Of a stretch of DNA of 64,000 bases, positions 9,561 through 22,046 are shown one piece after another (within the stretch, counting starts at the first letter, position 1; each line of letters starts with the position of its first letter). This stretch comes from Sympetrum striolatum. Its lineage: Eukaryota > Arthropoda > Insecta > Odonata > Libellulidae. The notes under the pieces are model-generated. The model did not search any database and was not told where the DNA came from. It worked only from the letters and a program-made list of their open reading frames with translations. Both the position numbers and the translations under genes were made by a program. The stretch lies in contig OX388346.1 of the NCBI GenBank assembly GCA_947579665.1, forward strand, positions 87,670,615-87,734,614, written 5' to 3'.

Positions 9561-11507
9561 CAGGGAAAATTAAAACAGGCATGGAGAAATCCCTTCACAA
9601 TGTACCTTGAATATCTTTACAAACTAAGCTAAGTCTTCAAATAATAAAATGATAATTAGCACAACATTTACTTTGTGATGCAGAATGATTACCTAATTTC
9701 TTAGTGGTATAGTTATAAAAACCTTCTTTCCACTAGCAAAAATCCATTCTGCAAAGTGATACAGTACGTTATACACTGATAATTACAATATGGTTAATGA
9801 CTATATAACTACTATAGAACATATATCAATTATCTATAACCTTACAATCAACAAAATATATTTATTGAATAGTTTATAAAGTTTCAGTATTACATTACGA
9901 TTTTTGCTAATCATAAAGTATATAACATTATACGTTCAACATGCAATCATAATTCCTAGAATTCTTTATGTTTTCCTTTAAAAATTAAATACCACTAGAA
10001 AATGCTTGTTTGTAATGTATCTCTATGTACAGAATTAGCATTTCCTAAGAATCATTAAAATAAAATTCCTTATTTGTGACTTAGAATATAATTTTGTACT
10101 TTTATATACATGAATTTATCAAGGGTGAACTAATAAATAAATTAATACGGTCTGCTGTAGTTAAAAGACTAAAAACCATAGCTCTTAGCACTTCAGTGAT
10201 TTTTTTGCATATAACATTATATTTGGCTGACAAATAATAATAATTCCAAGTGATACATAAGAATAAGCCTTGCAATGAGGATATGCAGAAAAGGAACTCC
10301 ATGTAAATTAACCATTACCTTACCATAATACATTACTTCTACATTACCCTAATATACATTACCAAGTTAAAACTCACTACAACTAAAACTAACAACAAAG
10401 AGGAGACACGGAAATTTTAAAAAACCTTTGTCCGCACGAAATATTGTGAGAAAGCTCCTGAAGTGTATACAAAAATCAGAATTTGACTACACATTGGCAT
10501 ATTTTGCAAAATAATTATTTATCTCACAATAAATTTCAAAGTTTTGAGAGGAAATTATTAATCAAAGATACAAAATCTTTCTATTTTTATGAAAAATTTG
10601 AATTAATTAGAACGTAGTAGTACATGAGAAAATACATAAAGAACACATCAATACCTTACTTTATTCCATGCTTTTCGAATGGCATCCATATGACAACACT
10701 TCCATCCTCAACTTATATCTGGAGCATAGGCTGAGAAGAGGTTTTCCAGTTCATGATGTGGACCAACATATTTTCTTTCTCAATGCTCTTATTTCATAGT
10801 AACTGATATTGCATCTTACCTCACTACATATACAACCTTGTAGATAATAATAATATATTTATTACAAGTGTTATCTCATTGACAGTTTACAATAAAAACA
10901 TCTACAGTATTATAAAATATTATTGCAATAAGAAATATAGCCAGTAAAAATATATATAATCAATAAAATACTATCTAGAAAATAAAATCAATAAAATAAT
11001 GTTAACTTAATATCTAAATTTATATTTTTAAAACGAATGTTGTCTTAGGTGAAGGAATTATTCATTCAAAATATGTGAGATAAAATATTGAGTAGATTGT
11101 AGATATTATTAAGACTTTTTTTGTTTATTGCTTTCAAAATTATCTTAGCCTGGCATTGGCAATCAACCTACAATTATGAAGTCTAGAATTCTTTATTTTT
11201 CCATTGAAGATCAACGGGCATTTCAGCTAGCCATTATATATAATTATTCACTTTGAGAAAAAAAAACAAGCTGCAATAATTTGGACACTGTCATAGAGCA
11301 TAAATGCATTTTACTTCCTCATTTACCGCTGAATATGATATTTGCATTAATGTATTATAGCTTATGCATCACAGTAATTGCTTATTAGCTACACTTGGGA
11401 GTGTTTTAACATTAACCCCACATAATTGAAATGCAATATAAATGTTGAATTAAATTCAAATAAAATAAATCACTAAATAACAAATTAAATTAACTAAAAA
11501 ACTATAT

Positions 11508-11830
11508 TCCAATGCAGGGACCATATTCTGTAACTCATTTCCCGTCGGTACGGTTGCCTCTCCGACGGTTGGGATTGCAAACCGACTCCGCAAGCTCTCG
11601 ATGCTATTCTGTTAGCTCCTGCATCAGTACGAAGGCTAGCCATTGCTGGTAGAATCCGGAGAATTCTACCGGCAAGTGTGTGCATATTTAACAATATCAT
11701 CAAGGCGAATGCGTTAATTGAATGCCCGTAATTAGCAGAATGTAAAATAAAGCCGCAATAAGACATGCGATCACATAAAATGAATGAGATTCTCGCTTTT
11801 AGATGCAAACTGATGTATGCCATAGTACAT
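11508..11830 (-). other. GC-richer island with 109-codon frame, unidentified
   Basis: The minus strand is open for 109 codons, including SLRTDAGANRIASRACGVG and ERQPYRREMSYRIW. The plus strand has the related words 'tattctgtaactc' and 'ctattctgttagctc'. It lacks splice consensus on either side and I recognise no family. A fragment of a DNA transposon or a captured exon are both possible. Confidence 0.3.
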
Positions 11831-13190
11831 ATGGATGCAGGTATGTACTACGTTTCTTGGAGCGTGCATCTGTCCAAGGATGTGGAATAAAATAAACGTT
11901 TTAATCTTTAATTAACAATTACATTGATATGAATAAAACTTGGTTGATACAGATGCTTCATTAAAATTAGAAAAACTTTCTAAAATACTGGTATTTGTAC
12001 CTTTGTATGCTCAATTCTTCACAGTATATCACTCATAGCTGCAGTTACTAAAATCTCCTTAAATTTCTCCCTCTTCATATAATCTAGCACTTATTCCTAA
12101 CATAAATGAGTTGCGCATATTTTCTCAATGTGTTCTTACCGTTAAATACATGAGCTGGGGACTTAACAATCGCCTTTATTGTCAGGGGGTTGGGTTGTTT
12201 ACAAGTACAAAATTTCAATAAAATATTCACATACTTTATCAAAATGTGCGCAAGCTTGAATATCAAACGATATTCCAGGATTACAAAAAGAATCTTTATT
12301 CTATTTTCTTCTTAGGGTGCTTAATTTGACTTCCTACAACAATTATTTCTAATTTAATTTTGAAAAACAAATTACCCTTGCAACAAAACAATGACCTTGA
12401 CATTTATTTCTCAAGAAAACGTTTTCACCCGTCTGGGTACAAAACATGGTCTTCAGGGAAATAAAGAGCAGCCTGTAAGTAGCCTAAGAGTAGCCTCTGC
12501 GTGAGGTTGACTTTTAATAATGTAGAATATTTCTAAGTTGTGTGTGACTCTTGGTTCTCAAGTATTTAGTAAACACGCACAAACACACTATTTTATATTT
12601 TACATATATAGTCAGATAGAAGACTAGTTGAAGTGCTTATTGATTCTCAAGGGGAATATTTAAATTGATAAATACAATTGTTATAGAGTTGATAGTAACA
12701 CAAACCTCATAATTAAGGCTACATAGAAAATGCTAGGCTATAATTATTTCCAAACCAATAAACAAACAAAACAAATTTATAATAAAATATTAAAAAAACA
12801 CTTATATATTAGAACTCATATCTTTTGAATGAAAACTTTATTTGATGAAGACAATGCTTGTTTAAGGATAATAAAAATTTATTCGAAGATAGCATTAGGA
12901 TAAGCAGCATCATGTTTAAGGAGATATTTTAGGAAAGGCACAAATGGATATCGAAATCAATGAACAGACACAAATGAAATATATTTTATATCACTCAAAA
13001 ACAACCAATGAGTATTCTTTGCAGAAAGTAAGTGTATTACGGAGCTGACTTGTGCCCCAATGCTAAAATGCGTAACATGGAGCTCAATCAAAGAACACAA
13101 ATGCAGATGCAGTGCCTAAACGGATGCAGAGATTAAACACCAATAACTGAAACATATCAAATGTATATTAAGTGGAAGCACTTAAAAAAT

Positions 13191-13817
13191 CTGATGTGGC
13201 CAACACAACTTTGTCCATATTTATTGAAAACAGAAGCCTATGTCGGTAATATATAAATAACTCAAAAGCAATGAGTGTTATAAAACAAATTTCAAAAAAA
13301 AAATTTAGTGAAGTATATTGTGTATAACTTTTGTGTGTAATTGTATACACCTACATTGCATTATGACAGAGAGATGAAAAACTTCCATTTCTGGATAAAC
13401 AACAACTTCCGGTTAACCATTATTCAAGAATAACACCTAAACCATCAGTGTTAGGAAAAAATGATTCAAACAACAATTGTAGTAAAGTGCATTATCCATA
13501 ACATTTGTGAATAAATGTATATACATACATTGCATTCTGACAGAGATTTTGATGAAACAAAATATTGAACCAGCCAAACCACAACTTCCGGTTAAGCGGT
13601 ATTCATCAAGAACTAATAAACTATTGGCCAAGATTCGAAAATACTAAATATCAATTATGGAAATGATCGGATAATTACCTTTTCAAATAGAGCACCCAAT
13701 TTTTTTACCTCAGACAGACATTCATACAGACATGTCCGGGAAAATAGCAAAAACAAATTATATAGGCCACAAAACATCTATTTTGGTTGAAATCTGGAGG
13801 TAGAATTTGTATATTGG
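13191..13817 (+). mobile_element. Diverged Helentron-like element beside the array
   Basis: It begins CTGATGTGGCCAACACAACT after 'taaaaaat', the same left context as the HLE copies at 32991 and 38384. It contains two diverged subrepeats around 'caacttccggttaa' (13408 and 13583), and ends in a degraded tail. It runs directly into the leftmost array copy, U0. Confidence 0.55.
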
Positions 13818-15170
13818 CTATTCAAAGAGTCTTAACAATTTAGGTTACAGACCAACCATTGCCATTTTACACTTCCATTATATCATTGACCTTAAGAAAA
13901 AGAAATCCAACAAAGCAAACAGAAAGACAGCTTAAATGTAAAGTAACCACAAGGATGATCATTGAAATAAATCAGATTTCCAGTGACCACACTTGCCCTT
14001 GAACACAAAGTTATCAAAATGGCCTGTGGAAAAATTACTACTAAATCATTGATCCATAACCTTATGCCCAAAGCAGTGTGGAACTTGTGGTAAAAATTTA
14101 ATGTACTCAAACCAAACTAGCTAGGCATACTCTATGCTCCGAAAGACTGGATACAGAAAGAATATAATTCAATGAATTTCTATGAACCTATTATATTTCC
14201 ATAGGAAGTTCTATTGGAAATGGATACATTGCCAATAAAGAATAGCAATTACGCACCTGAATAAGAATAATATAAATAAATAACTGATGAACATTTTAAA
14301 ACTTAGGTCTCATATTTTTCCTTCAGTAGATAATCAGCAACTACCCTTTGATCAGTATTTCATGAATAACTCCTAAAATATCAGTTATACAAAAATATCT
14401 TTCACACAAAGAATATTAAATTGCATTTTCTAAAACTTTTAAAGATAATTGTATAACCTAAATATCAGATTAATGGAGATATTTTGCAAAAATCAGAAAC
14501 GAGCCTCGAAAAGTAGAGCTCGACTTCCAGCTAACCGATTTAAACCAGAAACTAATCAACTCTAACGACACCAACCAAAGTACTATATATTAAATTTGAC
14601 ATTGATAAAACACATAGTTTTCATATTAAAGTGCCCACAAAGTACATAATCAGCTTCTTCCAGTTTATCGGTATTTCATATAATAATAAACTATGTTCAA
14701 TACAGCAGTTATAGAAAATTACATTTTCTAAAACAATAGCATCTACCTAAATATCATTTTTTTGAGATATTTCACAAAAGAGGAAATTTGCTTCCAAGAA
14801 TAAAAAAGCTCAACTTCCAAGTAAACCATTTGCTCCAAAGAATTATCAACTCTGTCAGCACACCACAGTATATATGTGAAGTAACGTACTGATAGGGCAA
14901 ATAGTTTTCACGTTAGAGCACCCACAAGCACACACACACACTCAAACACAGACGCAGACACCCTTCCAAAAATGGTCGGAACGTATTTTAGGGACCCCAA
15001 ACATGAATTTCCGTGTAAATCTGGTAGTCAAAATTTTTCATGAAAACAATACTTTCCATATACTATGAATATGGAGAAAGTAAAAATCCAATTAGTTTGA
15101 AGGAATTGACCATAAAATACATTGTATATTGTATGCTTGCAATAACAAAAGTGTAAAATCTTCTACCGAT
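13818..15170 (+). repeat. Array edge copy U0 with 3-kb deletion
   Basis: Similar to the 4.36-kb unit, but 'cagatttccag' at 13983 is joined directly to 'tgaccacacttgccc'. The sequence corresponding to U1 15335-18337 (about 3,003 bp) is therefore missing. Differences from the inner units are visibly more numerous than among U1-U7. It contains the truncated HLE relic at ~14330-15091. Confidence 0.8.
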
Positions 15171-18100
15171 ATTCAAAGAGTGTAAACAATTTTGGTTACA
15201 GACCACCCATTGCCATTTTACACTTCCATTATTTCATTGAATTTAAGAAAAAGAAATCCAACAAAGCAAACCAAAAGATAGCTTAAATGTAAAGTAACCA
15301 CAAGGATGATCGTTGAAATAAATCAGATTTCCAGAAATACATCCCACAAACTTATTCCATGATCTCATTTTGGAAATATCCCTATAACTATAATAAAATC
15401 TGCTAGTTAAGATGGCAGACATTGGCTGACTCAAGCAAATTGACGAAATAGTTTTGCAACCTGTATAACAGAACATATTGACAGTAATTGCAATATTATA
15501 TCAAAATATATATTATTACTCAAATAAGACATGAAATATATATAAAAAATTATAAACTCCACAGAATATTATGATCATGTATCCCCAAATCTAGCATAGA
15601 GCAATGTGAAAGGAAAAGCCGGAGCAGAGATATTTTGAAAGGAGAGGATTTAACAGTACTTCAACAGAACGAACGGAAAACCACAACAATTCAACAGAGG
15701 CAAACTGGAGCAAGAGCATATGAAAAAATTCCAGATTTTTCCCATCGTACCATCTAAATCCAGTGTATCATACTTGAAACCAAATTAACTTATCATTACC
15801 GATTAAAAACATAAATTGACATGATATAACACCATTGAAACTCGATCAAAGAAATAATTAGGTCTTGCGTTGTATTGGAAAACTTAGGGACGCATCTAAA
15901 AACAATGAATTGAAAACAATATATATAATAATATCTTACTCTCCAGCCACCCTTAAAGCACTCAGTGGCTGCCGTTATACTTCCCTCGCCCAAAACAGGA
16001 GCCGTCAAGAGGCCTCGTACATTCTTCCAATGAATGTCTCCGCAACTTGGTTTCTCTCTTAAGCAACTGTCCCATACTGTAGACTGTAGTGGTCCATTTC
16101 CACCATTCTCCACTTTACTCCCAAGCTGCAGCACTCTGGGGCTTCTGGTATTATTTGTGGAACATTCAGTGCTTACTCTATATAGGAATAATAGGACAAA
16201 CACATAATATATGTATTATAATTATAAATGCCAATTTAAATTCCAGTAATAGCAGCAGATCATATTAGATGATTACAAAGCAATTAAACAGGGAAATTAC
16301 AATTTTGGATGCATAGTGCTAAACCTATATTGAAATGAGGATCTATTATATGTTAAAGAGTTACCTTAGATTATTCAAGAGGAGAGCCTGCACGAACCTT
16401 CCCAAACTAACCTATAGTATCTGGTTCATCGATTTCTACCACATCACAGCTTTGTATTAGGTGATGGTTATTAAGTCAAGATCATTAGGTACAGAATGAC
16501 TTATCTTGCCAAAGCAATTTAGAATGTGCTGCTATTCCTAAGCATTTTACAATTTTCTCTTCCACAGGATGGTTTAGGAGGAGATTTTGAAGTAGGTACA
16601 CCAGTAAACCTATATCAATAAGATATTTATTAGCTCCCCATTCCTGAAAAGTTAGAAAGGAGACAATGAATATTCAATTAAAAAATACTTATCAAAAAAG
16701 TATTATTTTCTAATGATAATCAGATACCTAGACTTAAAAAATATATTCTAAAATCTTAACAAAAACATACCTTATTTTTTCATCACCAATTGGAAAGGCT
16801 TGGAATCACTGCATCCAAGGATAGTCTTGATTAAGATGCCTTCTTCAAAGCGCATCGATTATAAAAACATTTCACTCAACATGAGAGGTCAGATCAGACC
16901 CTCTACATGAAATCTTCAAGTTTTAGTCCCATAATGGGCAGAACTTCTCTATCAAGAGAGACAAAATGCCTCTCGGTGACGAGAATTGTATCTGCAAATG
17001 GTATCTCTCTTTTGATAGCTACCAGAAAGTCTTGAAGGGCAAAACATCTCAATCGGAATCCTGATCGTCGATGAGAATATTATTTTGCCAAAGGTAGCTT
17101 TCTATTGAGTGATACCATGAGGTACACAGACCCTCTTTCCATGGGCAGAACCTCTCAAACAGGAGAGGCGTTACACCTCCCCTGAAGAGAACTGTATTCT
17201 GAAAATGGTACCTTACATTTGAGAGCTACCCCGTGGTACCCAGACCCACTCGATGGGCAGAATCTCTCGACCTGGAGGAGGCATCACACCACTCCATAGT
17301 GAGAATTTTATTCTGCTAGGGTAGCTCTCTTTTGAAGTTACCAGAACACCAGAAGACCTCTCAGCAGGAAGGTTTACGTGGGGATTTTAAGGTAGGTTTA
17401 CCAGTAGACCTTTATCAATAATGTATCCAGAACACCAGAAGATCTCTCCATATGGGTACCTATAAAACAATAGTTTTTAATTATGGTCTTAAAATAATTG
17501 AATTATTTTGTCCAATTTTATTTAGATATTTCCAAAATATTCTAGGCTTAAACCTATTTACTCTAAAATTTGTAACCCTATGTTGATTCATTACCTCAAA
17601 AGTCCTGTTAATATATTGAAGAAGTAGTCAGTTTTCCCTGTGCCTATCCAACAACATCCAAAGGTTTCTAATTTTTCTGTCCCCAGCTGCTGGGGTTCAA
17701 TGAACATAGGTACGGCATTGCTGAGTCCCACATTAAGTTGACCTCAGCTAATGCAAACTTATGATTTTCATCTGCGTGCTCATAGGAGTTTTTTGCTTTT
17801 GTTTACCATCTGTTTCTAATGCCGTCCATGGTTATTGTATCTCTGCTGCTACTAGAGCTTCAAATGCACTCAAATATTTATTATAATTTTCAAACTTTGG
17901 ATTAAGTTTTACCATAAAGCTAGTTTAGTTTGGTTATCACACGTTCATTGACTATATAGAAATTTGCTTACCTTTCCGGATCATTGGTGACCGAAATCCA
18001 CTGTTTTTCCATAGTAGTCAGCATCGAACACATGACACTGAAGCTAAAGATCGTTTTTTTTTTCCTTGGTTAAATGTTCTGGCCAGTACATTGAAAAAAT

Positions 18101-19529
18101 TTCAAGTCAGTGACACTTATGAATTATGGTTACAATTTTAATCCCCTATGAATGAATGAGTCATTGAATGTAAAATTAGGTATAATTTGAGAAACATCTA
18201 TATCTAATAGATAGGATATGGATTATCAGATATAACTTTAATTTGTAAGCATCATAAAGTCATTTTTTATACACCACTTTGTGCTACCAGTGCCTCAATG
18301 AGGACATGGCAGTGGACGATGATGCACAGTCGGACGAGACCACACTTGCCCTTGCACACAAAGTTCCCAAAATGGCCTGTGGAAAAATTACTACTAATTC
18401 GTCGACCCATAACCTTATGCCCAAAGCAGTGTGGAGCTTGTGTTAAAAATATAATGTACTCGAACCAAACTAGCTGGGCATACTCTATGCTCCGAAGGAC
18501 TGGATACACGAAGAATATATTTCAATGAATTTCTATGAACCTATTATATTTCCATAGGAAGTTCTATTGGAAATGGATACGTTGCCAATAAAGAATAGCA
18601 ATTACACACCTGAAAAAGAATAATATTAATAAATAACTGATGAACATTTTAAAACTTAGGTCTCATATTTTTCCTTCAGTAGATAATTAGCAACTTCCCT
18701 TTGATCAGTATTTCATGAATAACTCCTAAACAATCAGTTATACAAAAATATCTTTCACACAAAAGTTATATTAAATTGCATTTTCTAAAACTTTTATAAA
18801 TAATTGTATATACCTAAGTATCAGATTAATGGAGATATTTTGCAAAAATCAGAAACAAGCCTCGAAAAGTAGAGCTCGACTTCCAGCTAACCGATTTAAA
18901 CCAGAAACTAATCAACTCTAACGACACCAACCAAAGTACTATATATTAAATTTGACATTGATAAAACACATAGTTTTCATATTAAAGTGCCCACAAAGTA
19001 CATAATCAGCTTCTTCCAGTTTATCGGTATTTCATATAATAATAAAATATGTTCAATACAGCAGTTATAGAAAATTACATTTTCTAAAACAATAGTATCT
19101 ACCTAAATATCATTTTTTTGAGATATTTCACAAAAAAGGAAATTTGCTTCCAAGAATAATAAAGCTCAACTTCCAAGTAAACCATTTGCTCCAAAAAATT
19201 ATCAACTCTGTCAGCACACCACAGTATATATGTGAAATTAGGTACTGTTAGGGCTAATACTTTTCACGTTAGAGCGCCCACAAGCACACACACACACACT
19301 CACACACAGACGCAGACATCCTTCCAAAAATGGTCAGAACGTATTCTAGGGACCCCAAAACATGTATTTCGGTTGAAATCTCGTAGTCAAATTTTTTCAT
19401 GAAAACATTACTTTTCATATACTATGAATATAGACAAAGTAAAAATCCAATTAGTATGAAGGAATTGACCCTAAAATACATTGTATATTGTATGTGTGCA
19501 ATAACAAAAGTGTAAAATCTTCTACCGAT
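15171..19529 (+). repeat. Tandem unit U1 (4,359 bp)
   Basis: First complete unit, counted from 'attcaaagagtgtaaac' to its next occurrence. Private changes include 'gaggacatgg' at ~18300 (gaggccatgg in others) and 'agttttgcaac' at ~15447. No HLE insertion after the 'ataaaaaatt' site at ~15541. Confidence 0.9.
18690..19446 (+). mobile_element. Old truncated HLE relic inside the unit (U1 copy)
   Basis: Two ~318-bp subrepeats ('agcaacttccctttg' and 'agcttcttccagttt'), then a CA microsatellite, 'ccttccaaaaatggtcag' and a decayed tail ending 'aaagtaaaaat'. The head is missing. The same relic occurs in every unit, at about 14330 (U0), 23050, 27410, 31770, 37163, 42557 and 46920, so it was present before amplification. 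Confidence 0.75.
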
Positions 19530-19601
19530 ATTCAAAGAGTGTAAACAATTTTGGTTACAGACCACCCATTGCCATTTTACACTTCCATTATTTCATTGAA
19601 T

Positions 19602-19818
19602 TTAAGAAAAAGAAATCCAACAAAGCACACCAAAAGACAGCTTAAATGTAAAGTAACCACAAGGATGATCATTGAAATAAATCAGATTTCCAGAAATACA
19701 TCCCACAAACTTATTCCATGATCTCATTTTGGAAATATCCCTATAACTATAATAAAATCTGCTAGTTAAGATGGCAGACATTGGCTGACTCAAGCAAATT
19801 GACGAAATAGTATTGCAA
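19602..19818 (-). other. Exon-like island, minus strand (U2)
   Basis: The minus strand is open after an acceptor-like 'tgttatacag' (just above 19818) to TAA at 19602. It encodes residues such as RSWNKFVGCISGNLIYFNDH and PCGYFTFK. The same frame is preserved in U1-U8 and partly in U0. If entered from the 238-bp island in phase 0, it would instead stop after nine codons. No family is recognised, and it may be a true 3' exon or a pseudo-exon. Confidence 0.3.
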
Positions 19819-20298
19819 CCTGTATAACAGAACATATTGACAGTAATTGCAATATTATATCAAAATATATATTATTACTCAAATAAGACATGAAATATAT
19901 ATAAAAAATTATAAACTCCACAGAATATTATGATCATGTATCCCCAAATCTAGCATAGAGCAATGTGAAAGGAAAAGCCGGAGCAGAGATATTTTGAAAG
20001 GAGAGGATTTAACAGTACTTCAACAGAACGAACGGAAAACCACAACAATTCAACAGAGGCAAACTGGAGCAAGAGCATATGAAAAAATTCCAGATTTTTC
20101 CCATCGTACCATCTAAATCCAGTGTATCATACTTGAAACCAAATTAACTTATCATTACCGATTAAAAACATAAATTGACATGATATAACACCATTGAAAC
20201 TCGATCAAAGAAATAATTAGGTCTTGCGTTGTATTGGAAAACTTAGGGACGCATCTAAAAACAATGAATTGAAAACAATATATATAATAATATCTTAC

Positions 20299-20536
20299 TC
20301 TCCAGCCACCCTTAAAGCACTCAGTGGCTGCCGTTATACTTCCCTCGCCCAAAACAGGAGCCGTCAAGAGGCCTCGTACATTCTTCCAATGAATGTCTCC
20401 GCAACTTGGTTTCTCTCTTAAGCAACTGTCCCATACTGTAGACTGTAGTGGTCCATTTCCACCATTCTCCACTTTACTCCCAAGCTGCAGCACTCTGGGG
20501 CTTCTGGTATTATTTGTGGAACATTCAGTGCTTACT
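20299..20536 (-). other. 238-bp exon-like island, minus strand (U2)
   Basis: Bounded by acceptor-like 'cctatatag' above 20536 and donor-like GTAAGA from 20298. It is open throughout as 79 codons, including STECSTNNTRSPRVLQLGSK and later DIHWKNVRGLL and SITAATECFKGGWR. It is markedly richer in G+C than its surroundings. Copies lie at 15940, 24659, 29019, 34414, 39807, 44170 and 48530. The plus strand is also partly open after 'cttactctccag', so the strand is not certain. Product not recognised. Confidence 0.4.
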
Positions 20537-20930
20537 CTATATAGGAATAATAGGACAAACACATAATATATGTATTATAATTATAAATGCCAATTTAAAT
20601 TCCAGTAATAGCAGCAGATCATATTAGATGATTACAAAGCAATTAAACAGGGAAATTACAATTTTGGATGCATAGTGCTAAACCTATATTGAAATGAGGA
20701 TCTATTATATGTTAAAGAGTTACCTTAGATTATTCAAGAGGAGAGCCTGCACGAACCTTCCCAAACTAACCTATAGTATCTGGTTCATCGATTTCTACCA
20801 CATCACAGCTTTGTATTAGGTGATGGTTATTAAGTCAAGATCATTAGGTACAGAATGACTTATCTTGCCAAAGCAATTTAGAATGTGCTGCTATTCCTAA
20901 GCATTTTACAATTTTTCTCTTCCACAGGAT

Positions 20931-20990
20931 GGTTTAGGAGGAGATTTTGAAGTAGGTACACCAGTAAACCTATATCAATAAGATATTTAT
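20931..20990 (+). repeat. Duplicated module, copy 1 (U2)
   Basis: Preceded by a strong plus-strand acceptor-like tract 'tttttctcttccacag', it reads DGLGGDFEVGTPVNLYQ-stop. The second copy near 21727-21785 reads EGLRGDFKVGLPVDLYQ-stop. On the minus strand the copies give YLIDIGLL and YIIDKGLL. The module lies on both sides of the hairpin subrepeats. Which strand, if any, is coding cannot be decided from two copies. Confidence 0.5.
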
Positions 20991-21131
20991 TAGCTCCCCA
21001 TTCCTGAAAAGTTAGAAAGGAGACAATGAATATTCAATTAAAAAATACTTATCAAAAAAGTATTATTTTCTAATGATAATCAGATACCTAGACTTAAAAA
21101 ATATATTCTAAAATCTTAACAAAAACATACC

Positions 21132-21215
21132 TTATTTTTTCATCACCAATTGGAAAGGCTTGGAATCACTGCATCCAAGGATAGTCTTGATTAAGATGCC
21201 TTCTTCAAAGCGCAT
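21132..21215 (-). other. 27-codon coding-like minus-strand frame (U2)
   Basis: ATG at 21215 to TAA at 21132, with MRFEEGILIKTILG at the start and DSKPFQLVMKK at the end. The composition is protein-like for AT-rich DNA. The stop is followed by GTATGT, so a splice donor is also conceivable. It is too short to stand alone and could be a terminal exon. Confidence 0.25.
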
Positions 21216-21262
21216 CGATTATAAAAACATTTCACTCAACATGAGAGGTCAGATCAGACCCT

Positions 21263-21436
21263 CTACATGAAATCTTCAAGTTTTAGTCCCATAATGGGCA
21301 GAACTTCTCTATCAAGAGAGACAAAATGCCTCTCGGTGACGAGAATTGTATCTGCAAATGGTATCTCTCTTTTGATAGCTACCAGAAAGTCTTGAAGGGC
21401 AAAACATCTCAATCGGAATCCTGATCGTCGATGAGA
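21263..21436 (-). other. 57-codon open minus-strand frame over a subrepeat (U2)
   Basis: Open from after TAA at 21439 to TAG at 21265-21263, with no ATG at its start. It includes DFLVAIKREIPFADTILVTE and SLDREVLPIMGLKLEDF. The neighbouring subrepeats in the same frame give related but interrupted peptides, such as VYLMVSLNRKLPLAK-stop and EVLPMERGS. This suggests an ancestral ~35-codon peptide repeat, now mostly broken. No family recognised. Confidence 0.3.
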
Positions 21437-21735
21437 TTATTATTTTGCCAAAGGTAGCTTTCTATTGAGTGATACCATGAGGTACACAGACCCTCTTTCC
21501 ATGGGCAGAACCTCTCAAACAGGAGAGGCGTTACACCTCCCCTGAAGAGAACTGTATTCTGAAAATGGTACCTTACATTTGAGAGCTACCCCGTGGTACC
21601 CAGACCCACTCGATGGGCAGAATCTCTCGACCTGGAGGAGGCATCACACCACTCCATAGTGAGAATTTTATTCTGCTAGGGTAGCTCTCTTTTGAAGTTA
21701 CCAGAACACCAGAAGACCTCTCAGCAGGAAGGTTT
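21296..21735. repeat. Four ~105-bp hairpin-forming subrepeats (U2)
   Basis: Starts at 21296, 21397, 21503 and 21614, each with 'gggcaRaac.tctc'. Recurrent local inverted repeats are CCTCTC-aaaca-GGAGAGG in the third, CTCG-GTGA-CGAG in the first, and GGTAGCTCTC..GAGAGCTACC-like arms at the end of each. The same block is present in every complete unit. Both structured RNA and decayed coding repeats are possible. Confidence 0.6.
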
Positions 21736-21746
21736 ACGTGGGGATT

Positions 21747-21819
21747 TTAAGGTAGGTTTACCAGTAGACCTTTATCAATAATGTATCCAGAACACCAGAA
21801 GATCTCTCCATATGGGTAC
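21747..21819 (-). other. Candidate second exon, minus strand (U2)
   Basis: Begins after 'attgttttatag' and completes the codon left open by the candidate first exon at 22332-22393. It gives YPYGEIFWCSGYIIDKGLL, then VNLP-stop at 21749-21747, or a donor CTG|GTAAAC before it. Together the two pieces would give a 44-residue product. It is present in all units and still intact in the edge unit U8. Confidence 0.3.
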
Positions 21820-22046
21820 CTATAAAACAATAGTTTTTAATTATGGTCTTAAAATAATTGAATTATTTTGTCCAATTTTATTTAGATATTTCCAAAATAT
21901 TCTAGGCTTAAACCTATTTACTCTAAAATTTGTAACCCTATGTTGATTCATTACCTCAAAAGTCCTGTTAATATATTGAAGAAGTAGTCAGTTTTCCCTC
22001 TGCCTATCCAACAACATCCAAAGGATTCTAATTTTTCTGTCCCCAG

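Larger units (their letters stand above)
9007..13190. other. AT-rich spacer, no gene seen
   Basis: No open frame or RNA gene can be supported across these 4.2 kb. Two local structures are listed separately: weak ~200-240-bp repeats at 9030-9560 and a GC-richer island at 11508-11830. Confidence 0.5.

Noticed and set aside
15796..16203. The repeated 135-codon frame taken as one whole protein, eight copies
   Set aside because: Its outer parts read AT-rich sequence beyond clear splice-like borders; only the inner 79 codons look coding.
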